From the NCBI GenBank assembly GCA_037102815.1, contig BTPP01000003.1, positions 2,914,001-2,978,000 of the forward strand: DNA of 64,000 bases, read 5' to 3'. Shown in pieces: positions 1 to 10,526 of the stretch. The position numbers and the translations under genes are program-made. The first letter of the stretch is position 1. Each line of letters begins with the position of its first letter. The notes below the pieces were generated by a model. The model was not told where the DNA came from and did no database searches. It saw only the letters and a program-made list of their open reading frames with translations. The stretch is from Neurospora intermedia (taxonomy: Eukaryota; Ascomycota; Sordariomycetes; Sordariales; Sordariaceae).

Positions 1-513
1 ACCGTGCACCCCGAATTTCCCCAGACGTTGCTCAGCTTCTGGCTTTTGACCGACGACCAGCTGGACCGACTAGCGAGCTTCTATCACCAGCGCACGCCAT
101 GCCAGTGGACGGCGCACTACCCTTGTCCAGTGTCATGGCCGGCGGGCATGGGGATTGAGGAGAAGAGGAGGAGGATTGGACGGTTTATCGGGCTGAGGGG
201 GTGTGAGAGTCCGTTGCTGTCGGGGGGAAAGACAGGGGATGAGCAGGTAGATGATAACGCTATGGGGAATAATACAGATTTGGAAATGGGTGGACAACAG
301 ACGGAGCAAAAAGGGGCGGACTCGAAGGGCATGAGCCCACCTTTAATGGCAGCTATGGAAAAGGAAGGGAATGAAATGTCGACTTACATATCGGCGCTGT
401 TGAAGTCGACGATAGGGACGACGAACGAGGATATCGCAGAGACAGAGAGGAGGGTCAGGAGAGCAGAGGATGAGCTGGATGAGATCAGGAGGAAGATGGG
501 TTGGTATCTTTAG
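1..513 (+). CDS. Unrecognised protein, C-terminal 170 codons (5' end outside window)
   Basis: The frame is open from base 1 and ends at TAG 511-513, so this is the 3' end of a gene that begins before the window. The visible part starts with a region rich in Trp, His, Phe and Pro (PQTLLSFWLL, then HYPCPVSWP) that looks like a folded domain. It is followed by a low-complexity Gly/Asn/Gln/Glu linker. The last 30 residues are a charged predicted coiled coil (RRVRRAEDELDEIRRKMGW). I do not recognise the family and assign no function. That it is real coding sequence rests on the compositional contrast with the downstream non-coding DNA and on the clean domain-linker-helix layout. Confidence 0.6.
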   Translation, partial: TVHPEFPQTLLSFWLLTDDQLDRLASFYHQRTPCQWTAHYPCPVSWPAGMGIEEKRRRIGRFIGLRGCESPLLSGGKTGDEQVDDNAMGNNTDLEMGGQQTEQKGADSKGMSPPLMAAMEKEGNEMSTYISALLKSTIGTTNEDIAETERRVRRAEDELDEIRRKMGWYL

Positions 514-1324
514 GTTGACAGTGATTGTTGCAATGAGTACAGTCCAGTACTGGTTTGTTTGTTAGCTCGAGACCTTGCGTCAACCTTCCTATGCGTTCTC
601 ATTAGTTAACTAGTGCGTGATCTTGCCTTAGAAAGGCTATATCTGATATTAAACATGCCACACCAATTCTTGTCAATGCCTTTATAATCTGTACACAGCT
701 ATTTGATCTGCCCTTGTGAGGTTTGGGACTGTTCAGGCCGATAGATTTCGTCTAGTGGACAGAGTATAGTAGATATGCCTAGTGTACCGAGCTAACAAAC
801 AAACCAGCATCGGACTGTAGAGGTAGGGATAGCAAGACGTGCAAGATTTCGAGTTTCCGAAGGATTCGCTTGGAAAAGGTCTAGATGGCCAGGCAGGTTA
901 GCTAGAGGTACTGAACGAGCGCTGGTGCTCGGCAACATCGGTACATACCTAGAGCGTAGAACAGCGCGACATACCAAATACAAACTATCCAAGCTGAGGC
1001 CTGATTCGCTTTCATTCGCATATTGACCAATGTAGGTATTGAAGTCTACGTAAGAATCCCAAACCCAAGGACGCTGTGGGCTGTACTATATCTCGACCAA
1101 GACCCGTAAACGACCTGAAGAGGCTCCCCCCAAAAAGTATACCCTTGAATATTTTGCTGCAGGTCCCAACCCATAAACGCCATGGAAGAATGCAACTGCT
1201 TGCCCATCGCAGCCCCACGCTGCCCTGCCCTCCCATACCTCTCTTCTTATTGTACAGCCACCCCGGAGATCTCTATGCGAGATGCTCACGTCACTCTCAT
1301 GCACCGCTCGCTAGGACGTGACCT
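514..1324. other. Intergenic, tail-to-tail region between the partial gene and sec66
   Basis: Both flanking genes end here, so it should hold two 3' UTRs. The open frames present are short, overlap on both strands and show no recognisable protein. I see no RNA gene or repeat in it. Confidence 0.6.
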
Positions 1325-2133
1325 CTAGTTCTTGCCCTTCTTGTTCGACGGCGATGAGGTGACTGAGCTGGTGTCCGCAGGGGTACCAGTACCAGTCTCA
1401 TCCCCTTCCAGTTCCTTCATGAACTCGCTTCTAACGGTGGCCCTGCGCTTCTCCCACCACTCCTTTTCCTGTGTTGCCTGAGCCTGGATCTCGTCAAGGC
1501 GCTCGCGCAGCACAGTGTTGGCAGCAATCTCGTTGGCGGTTTGGAAGATGCTCTGTCCCCAGTTGGGAGCGAGTGCGTTGGCCTGAAGAATCGGGCATTA
1601 GCATTTCTGTAATCCAATAATCCGCACGGTAACGCTCTACAAAGGAATACACACCTCCATAACAACATCACGAAGCTCTTCCTCCATTTCCTTCTCAGCA
1701 CGCTGGAACCTTTGCCACAGATCATCGCCGATGCTTCCACGCTGCAAAAGAGAGCTGCAGGCGGCCTTGGCGGCGCGGATCTGGATAATACGGTGGATGT
1801 CTTCGACAGCGCGGCGCAGCAGAGCCGCCCGGAGCACACTTTCGGGAACTTTAGGTGCCTTTTCGGATCCGTTCTCGGGCTCCATGTGGAGGAGTGACAG
1901 GTAGACGTTGCGTTGGAGGTGAGGACCGAACCATGGTGCGAGGTTTGCGCTTTGCTCTGGAAGAATCAACGTGGTTAGGTTTCTATTCAGAGAAGCATGG
2001 AAAGTTCTGGGTAAAGGGGTTGCATACGGGCTTTCCTCTTGCGGTAGATTGTGGAAAAGGTCATGAAGGTGCCCGTCAGGACAATCAGATAGGCGAAGGG
2101 GAGCACAAGCCCCCGCCAGTCGAGGCTGAACAT
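1325..2133 (-). CDS. sec66: Sec66/Sec71-type translocation protein
   Basis: A non-essential subunit of the Sec62/63 complex, which helps post-translational import of proteins through the Sec61 channel of the ER. Three exons on the minus strand (2133-2028, 1956-1655, 1582-1325) give 221 residues, close to the usual fungal length. Introns of 71 and 72 bases have GT/AG ends. Exon 1 holds the short lumenal N-terminus and one membrane segment (about residues 9-29, LVLPFAYLIVLTG) followed by a basic YRKRKA stop-transfer signal. The cytosolic part carries the family signature around NLAPWFGPH and RNVYLSLLHM, then a helical, charged C-terminus (KEWWEKRRATVRSEFM) and a Ser/Thr-rich tail ending KKGKN. 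The start at 2133 was chosen because it restores the membrane anchor. The family call is from recognition of the core motif. Confidence 0.9.
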
Positions 2134-3070
2134 GTTTCGGGATGGAGTGTGTCAAATTGACGGACGAGAAATGATGTCTGTATTCTCTACTCTGGAAGAA
2201 AGCGAGCGACTAGAGTGAACCAAGAGGCGGCGGCGTGAGGATTGTCGTCGTGCAACTGAAGGTTGCCCGGTGGTGGATGTGTTTGCCTTTTGCGGTTGTG
2301 TGAGTGATGGACACCGACGGCAATGTAATCGTGCTTCCCTTGGTTATCAAATGCAGTGCCCATACCTGGAAAGAACACCTTGACAACTGCAACGGTGCAG
2401 CGCGGCAGGGGGGAGCTTGACAATGGAATTTCGGCCCTTGGCGCGCGCTGGCTTCATCTGAGTGGCAGGGGCCCATGCCGCAAGTGGAAATCGATGCCTG
2501 CCGCGACAGCCCCTTTCTGTCACTCTGGGGGGGTGCGGGGCATTACCGATTTGCCGGGCCGGCATTGGGCTCAGGTCTCTCTCTCTCTCTGACGTGGGAC
2601 CGGGACGGGAGTTTCTTGGCTCTTCTGGAAACCCAGCAGGCATGCCTCGATTGCTCAGCACTTCCCAGCACGCCCCAGCACTCCCGCCGCCCAGGCACAA
2701 CGTATGACGAACGCCTGAAACTATCGTACAGCGTTGCGTGGAGCTCCCCGCCCTTCCCGCTCGATCAGGTCCCGTCTGCCGACCAACAATTCACCACCTG
2801 CAACACTGCATCACCTAGGTTCCCTGCCCGATCACCACGGCACCCGGTATCCCGTCACTAGTTGTGCCTTCACCCCGAGTCCGAGGACCTGGCGTGACCT
2901 TGTAGATTTTGCGCAAAAAGAAGTTTTATTCATAGATACCGCCCTACATCCGACGCCTGCGACACATTTTGAATTCAGATTCTGGATCATACTCGCCGAA
3001 CGACAATAGACCAGATTCGTCGGACCCTTTGACAGCCCAGACGTCACCTTTTTTTTCCAGCCCGCCCACG
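2134..3070. promoter_or_regulatory. Shared divergent promoter region of sec66 and npl4
   Basis: The two genes are transcribed away from each other from this 0.9-kb stretch, so it must hold both promoters and 5' leaders. A CT dinucleotide run at 2576-2590 on the npl4 side runs directly into TGACGTGG, a CRE-like word. Pyrimidine tracts are common in fungal promoters, but no factor site can be proven. Open frames here overlap in several phases and look non-coding. Confidence 0.5.
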
Positions 3071-5184
3071 ATGTTGTTGAGGGTACGCGGTCCCGATGGC
3101 ATGCTCCGCCTGACATTGGAGAAAGATGACACCTTTGCGGATCTTGGCCGTCAACTCATTCCCAAGCTTCCCCCGACTGTTGACCCGAAAACAATTACAT
3201 TCTCGAACCATCCGACCGGCAGCGACGCCAAGAATCTCAGCGAGGTCGCAAAGTTCAAGGTCGGCCAGACTGGGCTCAGGCAAGCTGACCCCTTTGATCT
3301 CTCGCGCTGATCTTGCGATTTATGTGCCAGACACTAACTAGCGACCTGAAAACAGCCATGGCGATCTTATTTTTGTCACCTACAAGCACAACGATGCGGC
3401 GACCGACGGCCCAGGCAACGGCGAAGCCACCAAATCCAGCGTGCTTTCATCCACGAACCGCCTCAACGGCAAACCGATCCTACCTGCAGAAGACTTGCCC
3501 ATCGACCCGCCTCCGCTGACATCTCCGCATGAACATATCAAGAACCCGTGGGAAACGGTGAGGCAGTCGCCTTTGGACGATCGGCTAGACAGGCGTGACG
3601 GAAAGATCCCAAGGGGGCGCGATCATAAGATGTGTCGCCACGGGCCCAAGGGTATGTGCGATTACTGCATGCCCCTTGATCCGTTTAACGCAAAGTATCT
3701 CGAGGAAAAGAAAATCAAGTACATGTCAGTACACGCATACCTCCGCAAAATCAACTCTGCGACAAACAAGCCCGAGCTTGGGGCTTCGTTTATCCCCCCG
3801 CTTGTCGAACCCTATTACAGAGTCAAGCGGGACTGTCCATCGGGCCACCCTCAATGGCCTGAAGGTATCTGCACAAAATGCCAGCCCAGCGCTATCACTC
3901 TCCAGCCCCAGCCATTCAGAATGGTGGACCACGTCGAGTTCGCGACACCCCAGATCATCGACAAGTTCCTCAATCCCTGGCGTATGACCGGATGCCAACG
4001 GCTTGGTATCCTCTACGGCAAATATCTCGAATACGATGTTGTTCCGCTCGGCGTCAAGGCTGTCGTGGAAGCCATCTACGAACCACCGCAGGTTGACGAG
4101 ATCGACGGTGTTACTCTCAACGCGTGGGAAAACGAGAAGGATGTCAACGAGGTAGCAAGACTATGCGGACTGGAGCCTGTGGGTGTGATCTGGACGGATC
4201 TCCTGGACGCTGGCAAGGGTGACGGAAGTGCCATCTGCAAGAGACACACCGATTCCTACTTCCTCGCGGCTCAGGAGATCTGCTTTGCGGCGAGGCTCCA
4301 GGCACAGCACCCAAAGCCTACCAAGTGGAGCGATACAGGCCGGTTCGGTTCCAACTTTGTCACTTGCGTCATTTCCGGCAATGAGCAGGGCGAGATTTCG
4401 ATCTCAGCCTATCAGATGTCGAATGATGCGGTCGAAATGGTCAGGGCAGACATCATCGAACCTTCTACAGACCCCTCTCAAATGTTGGTGCGCGAAGAGG
4501 AGGAGGACGATGGCTCAGTCAGCAGGACGCGATACATCCCCGAGGTGTTCTATCGCAAGATCAACGAGTACGGAGCAAACGTCCAAGAGAATGCAAAGCC
4601 CGCATTTCCCGTCGAGTATCTCTTCGTCACCTTGACCCATGGTTTCCCTGAAAGTCCGCGGCCGGTTTTCACGAACGACGGCTTCCCTATCGCCAATCGC
4701 GAATTTGTCGGAGAAGCCCAGGAAGCCTCAGCAGTAGCAAAGATTCTTAAGGTGAACCAAAAGTCCGACCAATTCGACGTTAGCAACTTCCACTTGCTCT
4801 GCTTTATCCGGCAGATGAGCGTGCTGTCCAAGGTCAGTTCACCGTATTTCTACTTAGGTTCAACAAAATGCTGACTCTTTCTCGTAGGATGAGGAGGCAC
4901 TCCTTTGCCGCGTAGCAACACAACATGACCTTGCCGACGCCTTCCAACTCCGGGCGACAGAGGGGTGGAGGACCCTGCACATGATCTTGGAATCCACTGG
5001 TGAGAGACTTCCCAAGCGCCCCAGAACTGAGGATGCTAGTTTTCCCTCGGTTGACAGATCCTACCTCAGCCACCACCCATTGATGCAAAGGAATCACAAC
5101 TCGACGGATGAACCACTTGCTAAGCGTTTTGCTGCTGTCAGGCTGAACGAACATCGCCCGCCACCGCCTCCACCTCCCGAATAG
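3071..5184 (+). CDS. npl4: Npl4, cofactor of the Cdc48-Ufd1-Npl4 ubiquitin segregase
   Basis: Npl4 binds ubiquitin chains and, with Ufd1, recruits them to Cdc48/p97 for extraction of substrates in ER-associated degradation and nuclear quality control. Exons 3071-3279, 3356-4832 and 4888-5184 give 660 residues. Residues 1-80 are the ubiquitin-like fold (starts [10 protein letters not shown]). Next is the zinc-binding region with paired Cys/His clusters ([13 protein letters not shown] and [16 protein letters not shown]). The long MPN-like NPL4 domain follows, including [15 protein letters not shown] and GFPESPRP. The C-terminus ends in a basic stretch and a polyproline tail, not the NZF finger of the animal protein. 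Intron 1 uses a GC donor (CTCAG/GCAAGC); this join gives TGLSHGDLIF, the expected family sequence, and keeps frame. Intron 2 is GT-AG and 55 bases long. Confidence 0.96.
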
Positions 5185-5552
5185 GACTCGATGGACGTGG
5201 ATTGAGGATACGCATGGCTCAATAATGTCACCACCAACTCCGATCACAAGGCACGGAGCTGAGGGATTAGGTCCTTTAACAAAAGGCGACACAGGGCTTG
5301 GAGCTTCATCTGCGGCGAAACTTTCATTCTGGACCGACTTCGGCGGAACACATTGAGAACATACAATGGACGCATTGGCGTTGAATTTTGCTGCATTGAG
5401 GGAAAATAGACATGAATTGGGCATCAAATAAGACAAGAAAGAGGTTGAGTAATGAAAAAGATATCCTAGTCAAACAATGCCGAAGATACTGCTCATGTCG
5501 CATTGTGGCTCATGAGCATAGTTTCTGTAGCATTATGTCATCTACAATTACG
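5185..5552. other. 3' region of npl4 up to the tRNA gene
   Basis: An antisense open frame (5436 to 4834) runs across this stretch and into npl4 exon 3, but it has no recognisable domain. Nothing else can be supported. The stretch probably contains the npl4 3' UTR and the upstream flank of the tRNA gene. Confidence 0.5.
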
Positions 5553-5623
5553 GCGCTAGTGGTTTAGTGGTAAAATCCATCGTTGCCATCGATGGGCCCC
5601 GCGTTCGATTCGCGGCTGGCGCA
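5553..5623 (+). tRNA. tRNA-Gly (anticodon GCC)
   Basis: A 71-base cloverleaf without intron. The acceptor stem GCGCTAG pairs with CTGGCGC over seven pairs, including one T:G, followed by discriminator A. The D arm contains the A-box-like TGGTTTAGTGGTA. The anticodon stem CATCG/CGATG encloses loop TTGCCAT, giving anticodon GCC. The T arm has GTTCGATTC, the B box, between paired CCGCG and CGCGG. CCA is not encoded, as expected in a nuclear gene. A T-rich stretch just downstream (TTTTTC at 5630-5635) can serve as the RNA polymerase III terminator. Confidence 0.95.
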
Positions 5624-5968
5624 TATTGTTTTTCTTTTGCACCTATTGCCAACAGGGCGAGGAGAGTCTTCTCTATTTTCATTCCTTCTTGTCTCTTTTT
5701 CCTTCCTCCTCTCTCACGTTTTCCTTGCTTTTTTTTTTCTCTTACTCCTCGCACTTTCCCCATCCACTTGTGAGTTTTTTTTCAGTCTTTTATCGATAAT
5801 CCTTCATCCTTCCTCAAATCAGTCGCTCTGTACTCGGAAGGTTATCCGAAAGAACTACATATCGTAATGTTAAATCACAAGATAATTATCACAATGCCTG
5901 CCTAGTGTCAAGCGTTGTCTTGTTCAGGAAAGAAAAATCCAATAACCTACTAAGCCACCAAAAGAACA
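5624..5968. other. Intergenic, pyrimidine-rich, between tRNA-Gly and the carboxylesterase 3' end
   Basis: The plus strand is strongly C/T-rich with several T runs between about 5625 and 5800, including the likely tRNA terminator. It should also hold the 3' UTR of the minus-strand esterase. No coding potential is recognised. Confidence 0.5.
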
Positions 5969-8259
5969 CTATGACACCTGTCGGAGTTGCTCCAACCGAT
6001 CCCCCAACGCCTCCCAAAATCGACATCTATCACTCTCTTCCTCCCCGACCTCCTCCATCCTCGTATCTCCCAGTTCCACCAGCAGCCTCTTCGCCCTCCC
6101 CCTTCTACCTCTGTCCTCTATTCCACCGCCCTCACTTCTAACCGCACCCCCATTTTCATCCAAAGAAGAAGAACCCCATGTCGCCCACTCGGGACTTCCA
6201 CCCTCCCGCAATATATTTGGATCCAACGTCCTCACAAAACTGATCCAGTACGCCATAAACATGTGAACAATCGGTGCGTTATACGTCTTGTAGCTGCTCC
6301 CCTCCCCGGCCCCGAACCCGCTGATGTTGTCCGGCCCAAAAATGGCGGCCGCGTCGAAGAGGTGGGGCACGCCGAGGCCGGCGGCCTGGAGGGCAAAGTC
6401 GTGGACGTTGAAACGGTAGGCGAATGCTTTCCTTCTTTGGGTTTGGTTGCTTGGGGGTGGTGGTGATGAGGAGGAGGGAGAGAGAGAAGGGGAGGCGGAA
6501 ACGAAAGCGTCGAGAAAGTTATTAGAGGGACAGATGAATGTGGCTTCGCCGTAGGCAAGACTGGTGGTTGGATACCAGGGGTTACGGTTCGGCAAGGGAG
6601 GCAGTTGCGGGTAGAGCGAAAGGATATGGCGCATGTCGGAGGGGGTAAGATGGGGGTAGTTGGTGGTGAAGAAGTTGTTGAGGTCGGAGGGGGTGAGGGA
6701 GTCGTAGGCGAAAACTGACCCTTCTGTTTTTTTGTGGAGAGAGGGGGGGCTCGTGATTAGTGAGGTGATATCAAGAACAGGAATGGGAAGGAGATGGGAA
6801 TGGAAAGAAGGATGATAGGAGGTTAAAATTATATGTCCTTGAATGGAATAGGAGCACATACCGTCTGTGTTGGTACCAAAAAGAATCGGTACACTCAAAA
6901 GACGACCTCTTCGGATAAGCCGGTAAGGGAGGTCCTGCAAGAAGTCCCCGTCCACGCATGGAGTCCAGTAGAAGATAGGCAAGAGTGGTCCGTCATGGCC
7001 CGGGAAATGTTGGGCGTGATTAGCTGCTTGCAAAGAGGTGACGTTCTGACTCCGTAAACAAGTGAGCTGCTCCTCCGAATCTACAATCGAACAACCAACC
7101 TGCTGCGCTAATCGGTCGAACTGGTATTCGAGCTCTTTTACATACGGCTGGGCTGGGAAGAAGAGTGACTCGGACATGGCACCTACGAAAAGGTTGTCGT
7201 TACGGCCACCGTATGCCAACAGATGCATCACTACGGAGCCTGCTCCTGCTGATGCACCGTGGATGACTACATGGTCGGGGTCTCCTCCAAACTGTCGACG
7301 TGTGAGGTCAGTCTAGACTGCGGGTGATAATTGTCTGGGGCCAGATATGGAACGACATACCGCGGAGATATGTTTCTTCACCCAAGTCAACAGCATCCGC
7401 TGGTCGAGCAAGCCGACATTTAAATCACCGTCATCTTTCACGCGCTGGCTGGCGAGGAACCCCCACATCCCAACCCGATAGTTGAAGTCCAACATGACGA
7501 TGTTGTGGCCGGACTTCTGGACGACCTCGCTTCCGTTCCAATTAGCATTAGTGAGGGCATTGTAACCTTCAAGAGAGTTAGCAATGTGTATCACCAGTCA
7601 AAATCTCGATCAGATCGACTTACCTCCTCCCCCAATAAACACCCAAACAGGCAACTTTGACTTTTCCGTGATATTCGCTGGAGCCCACACGTTCACAAAA
7701 AGACAATCCTCACTCTGACCAGGAAACGGTGCACTAACACCGGCTCTGAGACATATTGGCCCGAACTGGTCAGCCCTCTCGACGGTGTTAGTCCTCCTTG
7801 GCTTAACTGGTGATCGCCAGCGTAAGTCTCCAAGCGGAGGAGCGGCATAACGCATCCCTAGGAAAGCGTTGACGCCGTTAGAGAGACGGATGCCCTCGTA
7901 GCTGGTGTAGGTGAGGTTGACAATTGGCGGTGTGAGTCCGTTGGATTTCTTCCAGATAGAGGTGGTTAGTTGGCGTTGAAACTACCTACCACATAGCGAA
8001 GTAGCTTGTAACCTGGAAGATGACGTTTGCTTACTTTTCCTTCTCGAAGAGCAATAGAAGTGAGTAGAACACAAACAATGACCAATGAAGCCAGAAATGT
8101 GGACAGAATCAAAGCGATGGTTTGCCTTTGCGGACGATGAAGCCATGCTGCTTTCGTGGACACCTTGGAGGTTGGCACACTTGGTGTGTTGCAGCTTGAC
8201 TGTGTGTTACCGAGCAACGGAGCTCGTTCATTAATATTTTCCTCTTGAGAACTGGACAT
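5969..8259 (-). CDS. Type-B carboxylesterase with an N-terminal membrane anchor
   Basis: Predicted alpha/beta-hydrolase of the carboxylesterase/cholinesterase family; the natural substrate is unknown. Five exons on the minus strand (8259-8035, 7948-7624, 7566-7361, 7291-6862, 6723-5969) join in frame to 646 residues. Introns are 86, 57, 69 and 138 bases, all GT-AG. Residues 1-45 are hydrophilic and 47-69 form one hydrophobic helix (QTIALILSTFLASLVIVCVL) with no signal cleavage site, suggesting a type II protein with the hydrolase outside the cytosol. Family marks follow in order: GMRYAAPPLGDLRWRSP, SEDCLFVNVWAP, IGGGGYNALTN (oxyanion region), FNYRVGMWGFLAS and FGGDPDHVVIHGASAG with nucleophile Ser near residue 266. 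TNTDEG supplies the acidic residue and GVPHLFD the likely catalytic His. The nucleophile elbow is GASAG rather than GESAG. The C-terminus carries a variable Glu/Gly/Arg-rich insert. Confidence 0.88.
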
Positions 8260-8804
8260 ATTACACAAGTATCACGCTCTATCTTCTGTTGCCTGAATAA
8301 ATGCGAGTCAAAAGAATGCGTTGCTTGATGGACATGTTCATTAGAGATGGTGGTGTTTATTAAAGAAAGTGGAATGGGCGGGGTATCAGGAAGTTCATAA
8401 GCCGTCAACTAGAACAAACAGCGGCGAATCATCTGTACATAGCGGAAGGGCTCTCAGTCAATTGGGCATTGAAAGCCGATGCTAACGTAAATCAACGTAC
8501 GGTCCAGAAATCTTCCATGGTATTTTGATAGAGACTGGCGTGCTTGGAATTGTGTGATGCAAGGTTCAAGATTAGATGGTGCAAAGTGTGCTCCAATGCG
8601 AGACAACAGAGACAAAATATTCCACCGATTTTTTTTTTTTCTGGGTAGCGGCAATCAAATGGAACCTGCACCAAACATCACATTCAGTATTACGGCACAC
8701 ACTTACCTTTGCGTCCAAACTTATAAAGAAACGTCGCAATATCCCTTCAACAACAAAATCGCACCACTATCAGACCCAAAAACTTAGTTCGCCAACCACC
8801 CGAA
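8260..8804. promoter_or_regulatory. Divergent promoter region, carboxylesterase and G-patch gene
   Basis: About 545 bases lie between two genes pointing away from each other. It contains a T run near 8631-8640 and no convincing coding frame. Both 5' leaders must lie here; no specific factor site is claimed. Confidence 0.5.
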
Positions 8805-10004
8805 ATGACATCAACAACTAAAGACCCTTCCACCAGCGGCGCCAGCCCCGACTCTGACTCCGAGGACGATTACATGAAAATGACTTTCGCCGACGAACCC
8901 TCCACAACAACCTCCAGCAAAAGTGGAAAGCCCATCGAAACCTCTCTCCAGCGCCGCCTCCGCCTCCAGCGCGAAGGTGAGATACGCGGCCGTGTCAAAT
9001 CCAAAGCCGAGCTCGCAGCCGAAGAGGAAGCCCGTCGGGAAGCCGCACTGTCAACCTCTTTGTTTAGCAAATTCGTTCCTTCGCCATCAACGGCACCCTC
9101 CTTTACTTCCCCTTCGTCAGCAACAGTACCGCCACCACCACCACCACCCACAGCAGCAAAAAGCAAAGGTCTGGCGATGATGGCCAAAATGGGTTTCGTC
9201 CCCGGCAATGCTCTAGGTGCTGGTGCCACGGAGGGTCGGACGGAACCCATCAAAATCAGCATCAAAGATGGGCGCGAGGGTATCGGGCTGGAGAGCGACC
9301 GAAAACGCAAGATGAGGGAGGCTGCCGAGGCGGCCGGGGAAATGGCCAAGAAGGCCAGGGTGGATGAAGAAGGGTATCGCGAGCGTCTGAGGAGGGAGAG
9401 GGAGGAGGCGAGGCTGGAGAGACAGGTACTTGCTGCGCAAAAAGTGGCGGAGGGGATGGATGAGGATCATGAGAATGAGGTGAGAGATGGTGGTGAAAAG
9501 GGCAGTGGTGAGGGGGAAGTGCAGAAAAGTGATGAGCGGGATGATACCGACGGCGGCAATTCTCAAGCAAGGAGGAGGAGGACTCGTACTGACTCATGTC
9601 GGCCCCTTCGCTCCATTCCTGTTGTCTACCGCGGTCTCATCCGCTCGCGCGAAGAGGCCAGGCGCGAGGCTATGATGCGGCATGACCTGGAGCAGAGTAG
9701 CACTCTGTCGTCCACGCGACTACCTACGTATGTCGATGACGAGCTTGATATGGACGACAAACATGCTCTGGGTAAGGATACCACTACCGTCCACAGGCCA
9801 TGGAACACGTATGTAATGGCGGAGGATCTCGATGAAGAGGATCCGGAGCTGGATGAGTTCAACACTCTCAGCCCTGACGAGCGGTTACGGCGCTTGGTGC
9901 AATACATGCGCAACAAGCATCACTATTGCTTCTGGTGTAAGGCTAAGTATGATGATGCTGAGATGGATGGATGCCCTGGATTGACAGAGGAGGAGCATGA
10001 TTAA
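8805..10004 (+). CDS. G-patch protein with C-terminal DUF4187 (GPATCH11-like)
   Basis: A single-exon gene of 399 residues. The N-terminus is acidic (SDSEDDYMKM), then basic (SLQRRLRLQREGEIRGRVKSK), then Ser/Pro-rich with a seven-proline run. The G-patch starts near residue 120 with KSKGLAMMAKMGFVPGNALG and continues to DGREGIGLESDRKRK. A long charged helix rich in Arg/Glu follows (about 175-250). The end carries the Cys-containing DUF4187 motif HHYCFWCKAKYDDAEMDGCPG at about 375-395. This order, G-patch then DUF4187, is that of GPATCH11/CENP-Y-like proteins. G-patches usually activate DEAH-box RNA helicases, so a nuclear RNA-processing role is inferred. Downstream it converges on arg-3. Confidence 0.88.
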   Translation: MTSTTKDPSTSGASPDSDSEDDYMKMTFADEPSTTTSSKSGKPIETSLQRRLRLQREGEIRGRVKSKAELAAEEEARREAALSTSLFSKFVPSPSTAPSFTSPSSATVPPPPPPPTAAKSKGLAMMAKMGFVPGNALGAGATEGRTEPIKISIKDGREGIGLESDRKRKMREAAEAAGEMAKKARVDEEGYRERLRREREEARLERQVLAAQKVAEGMDEDHENEVRDGGEKGSGEGEVQKSDERDDTDGGNSQARRRRTRTDSCRPLRSIPVVYRGLIRSREEARREAMMRHDLEQSSTLSSTRLPTYVDDELDMDDKHALGKDTTTVHRPWNTYVMAEDLDEEDPELDEFNTLSPDERLRRLVQYMRNKHHYCFWCKAKYDDAEMDGCPGLTEEEHD

Positions 10005-10526
10005 AGAGATTGCACACGTGGTTTGATCCTATCTTGCAATGCAAATCGAGCCAGTTGAGGATCCATGTCTCTTTCCCATTCAAAACACGCACCACACATA
10101 CATTGACGAAATATTTCCAACAAAGGTGATGATGAAGAATGTAGGTATGTGCTTTGAAGAGAGAAAAGGATAGGATAAAATGGCTACTACGAATGGGGTA
10201 CTATTCATCGCACGTCTTGGTTCGGGTACCATAGAAGATTGAATGATTAGATGGGATGAAAATTTCGTCCTGTATACTACATATCAACAACATCAAACAG
10301 CAAAGCAAGAAGAAAAGATCCTAAGCAAATGAACAAGAAATAACACCAGTTCCTTCCCGCTTATAGAGACATCCACATGGAGATCCAAGACCCTTTCACA
10401 ACCAAACGCCCTTTTTATGAGTTGTTGAAAATGACTTTTGATACCCCCTATGCGTGATTTTTCTTTTTTGCACGCTTTTCCAAAAGGTAGAAAGAAAAAC
10501 AATCAAACATAATGGTATCATGTCAT
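10005..10526. other. Convergent 3' region between G-patch gene and arg-3
   Basis: Both genes end into this 522-base, A/T-richer stretch. It is expected to hold the two 3' UTRs and poly(A) sites. No open frame with recognisable product and no RNA gene is seen. Confidence 0.55.
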
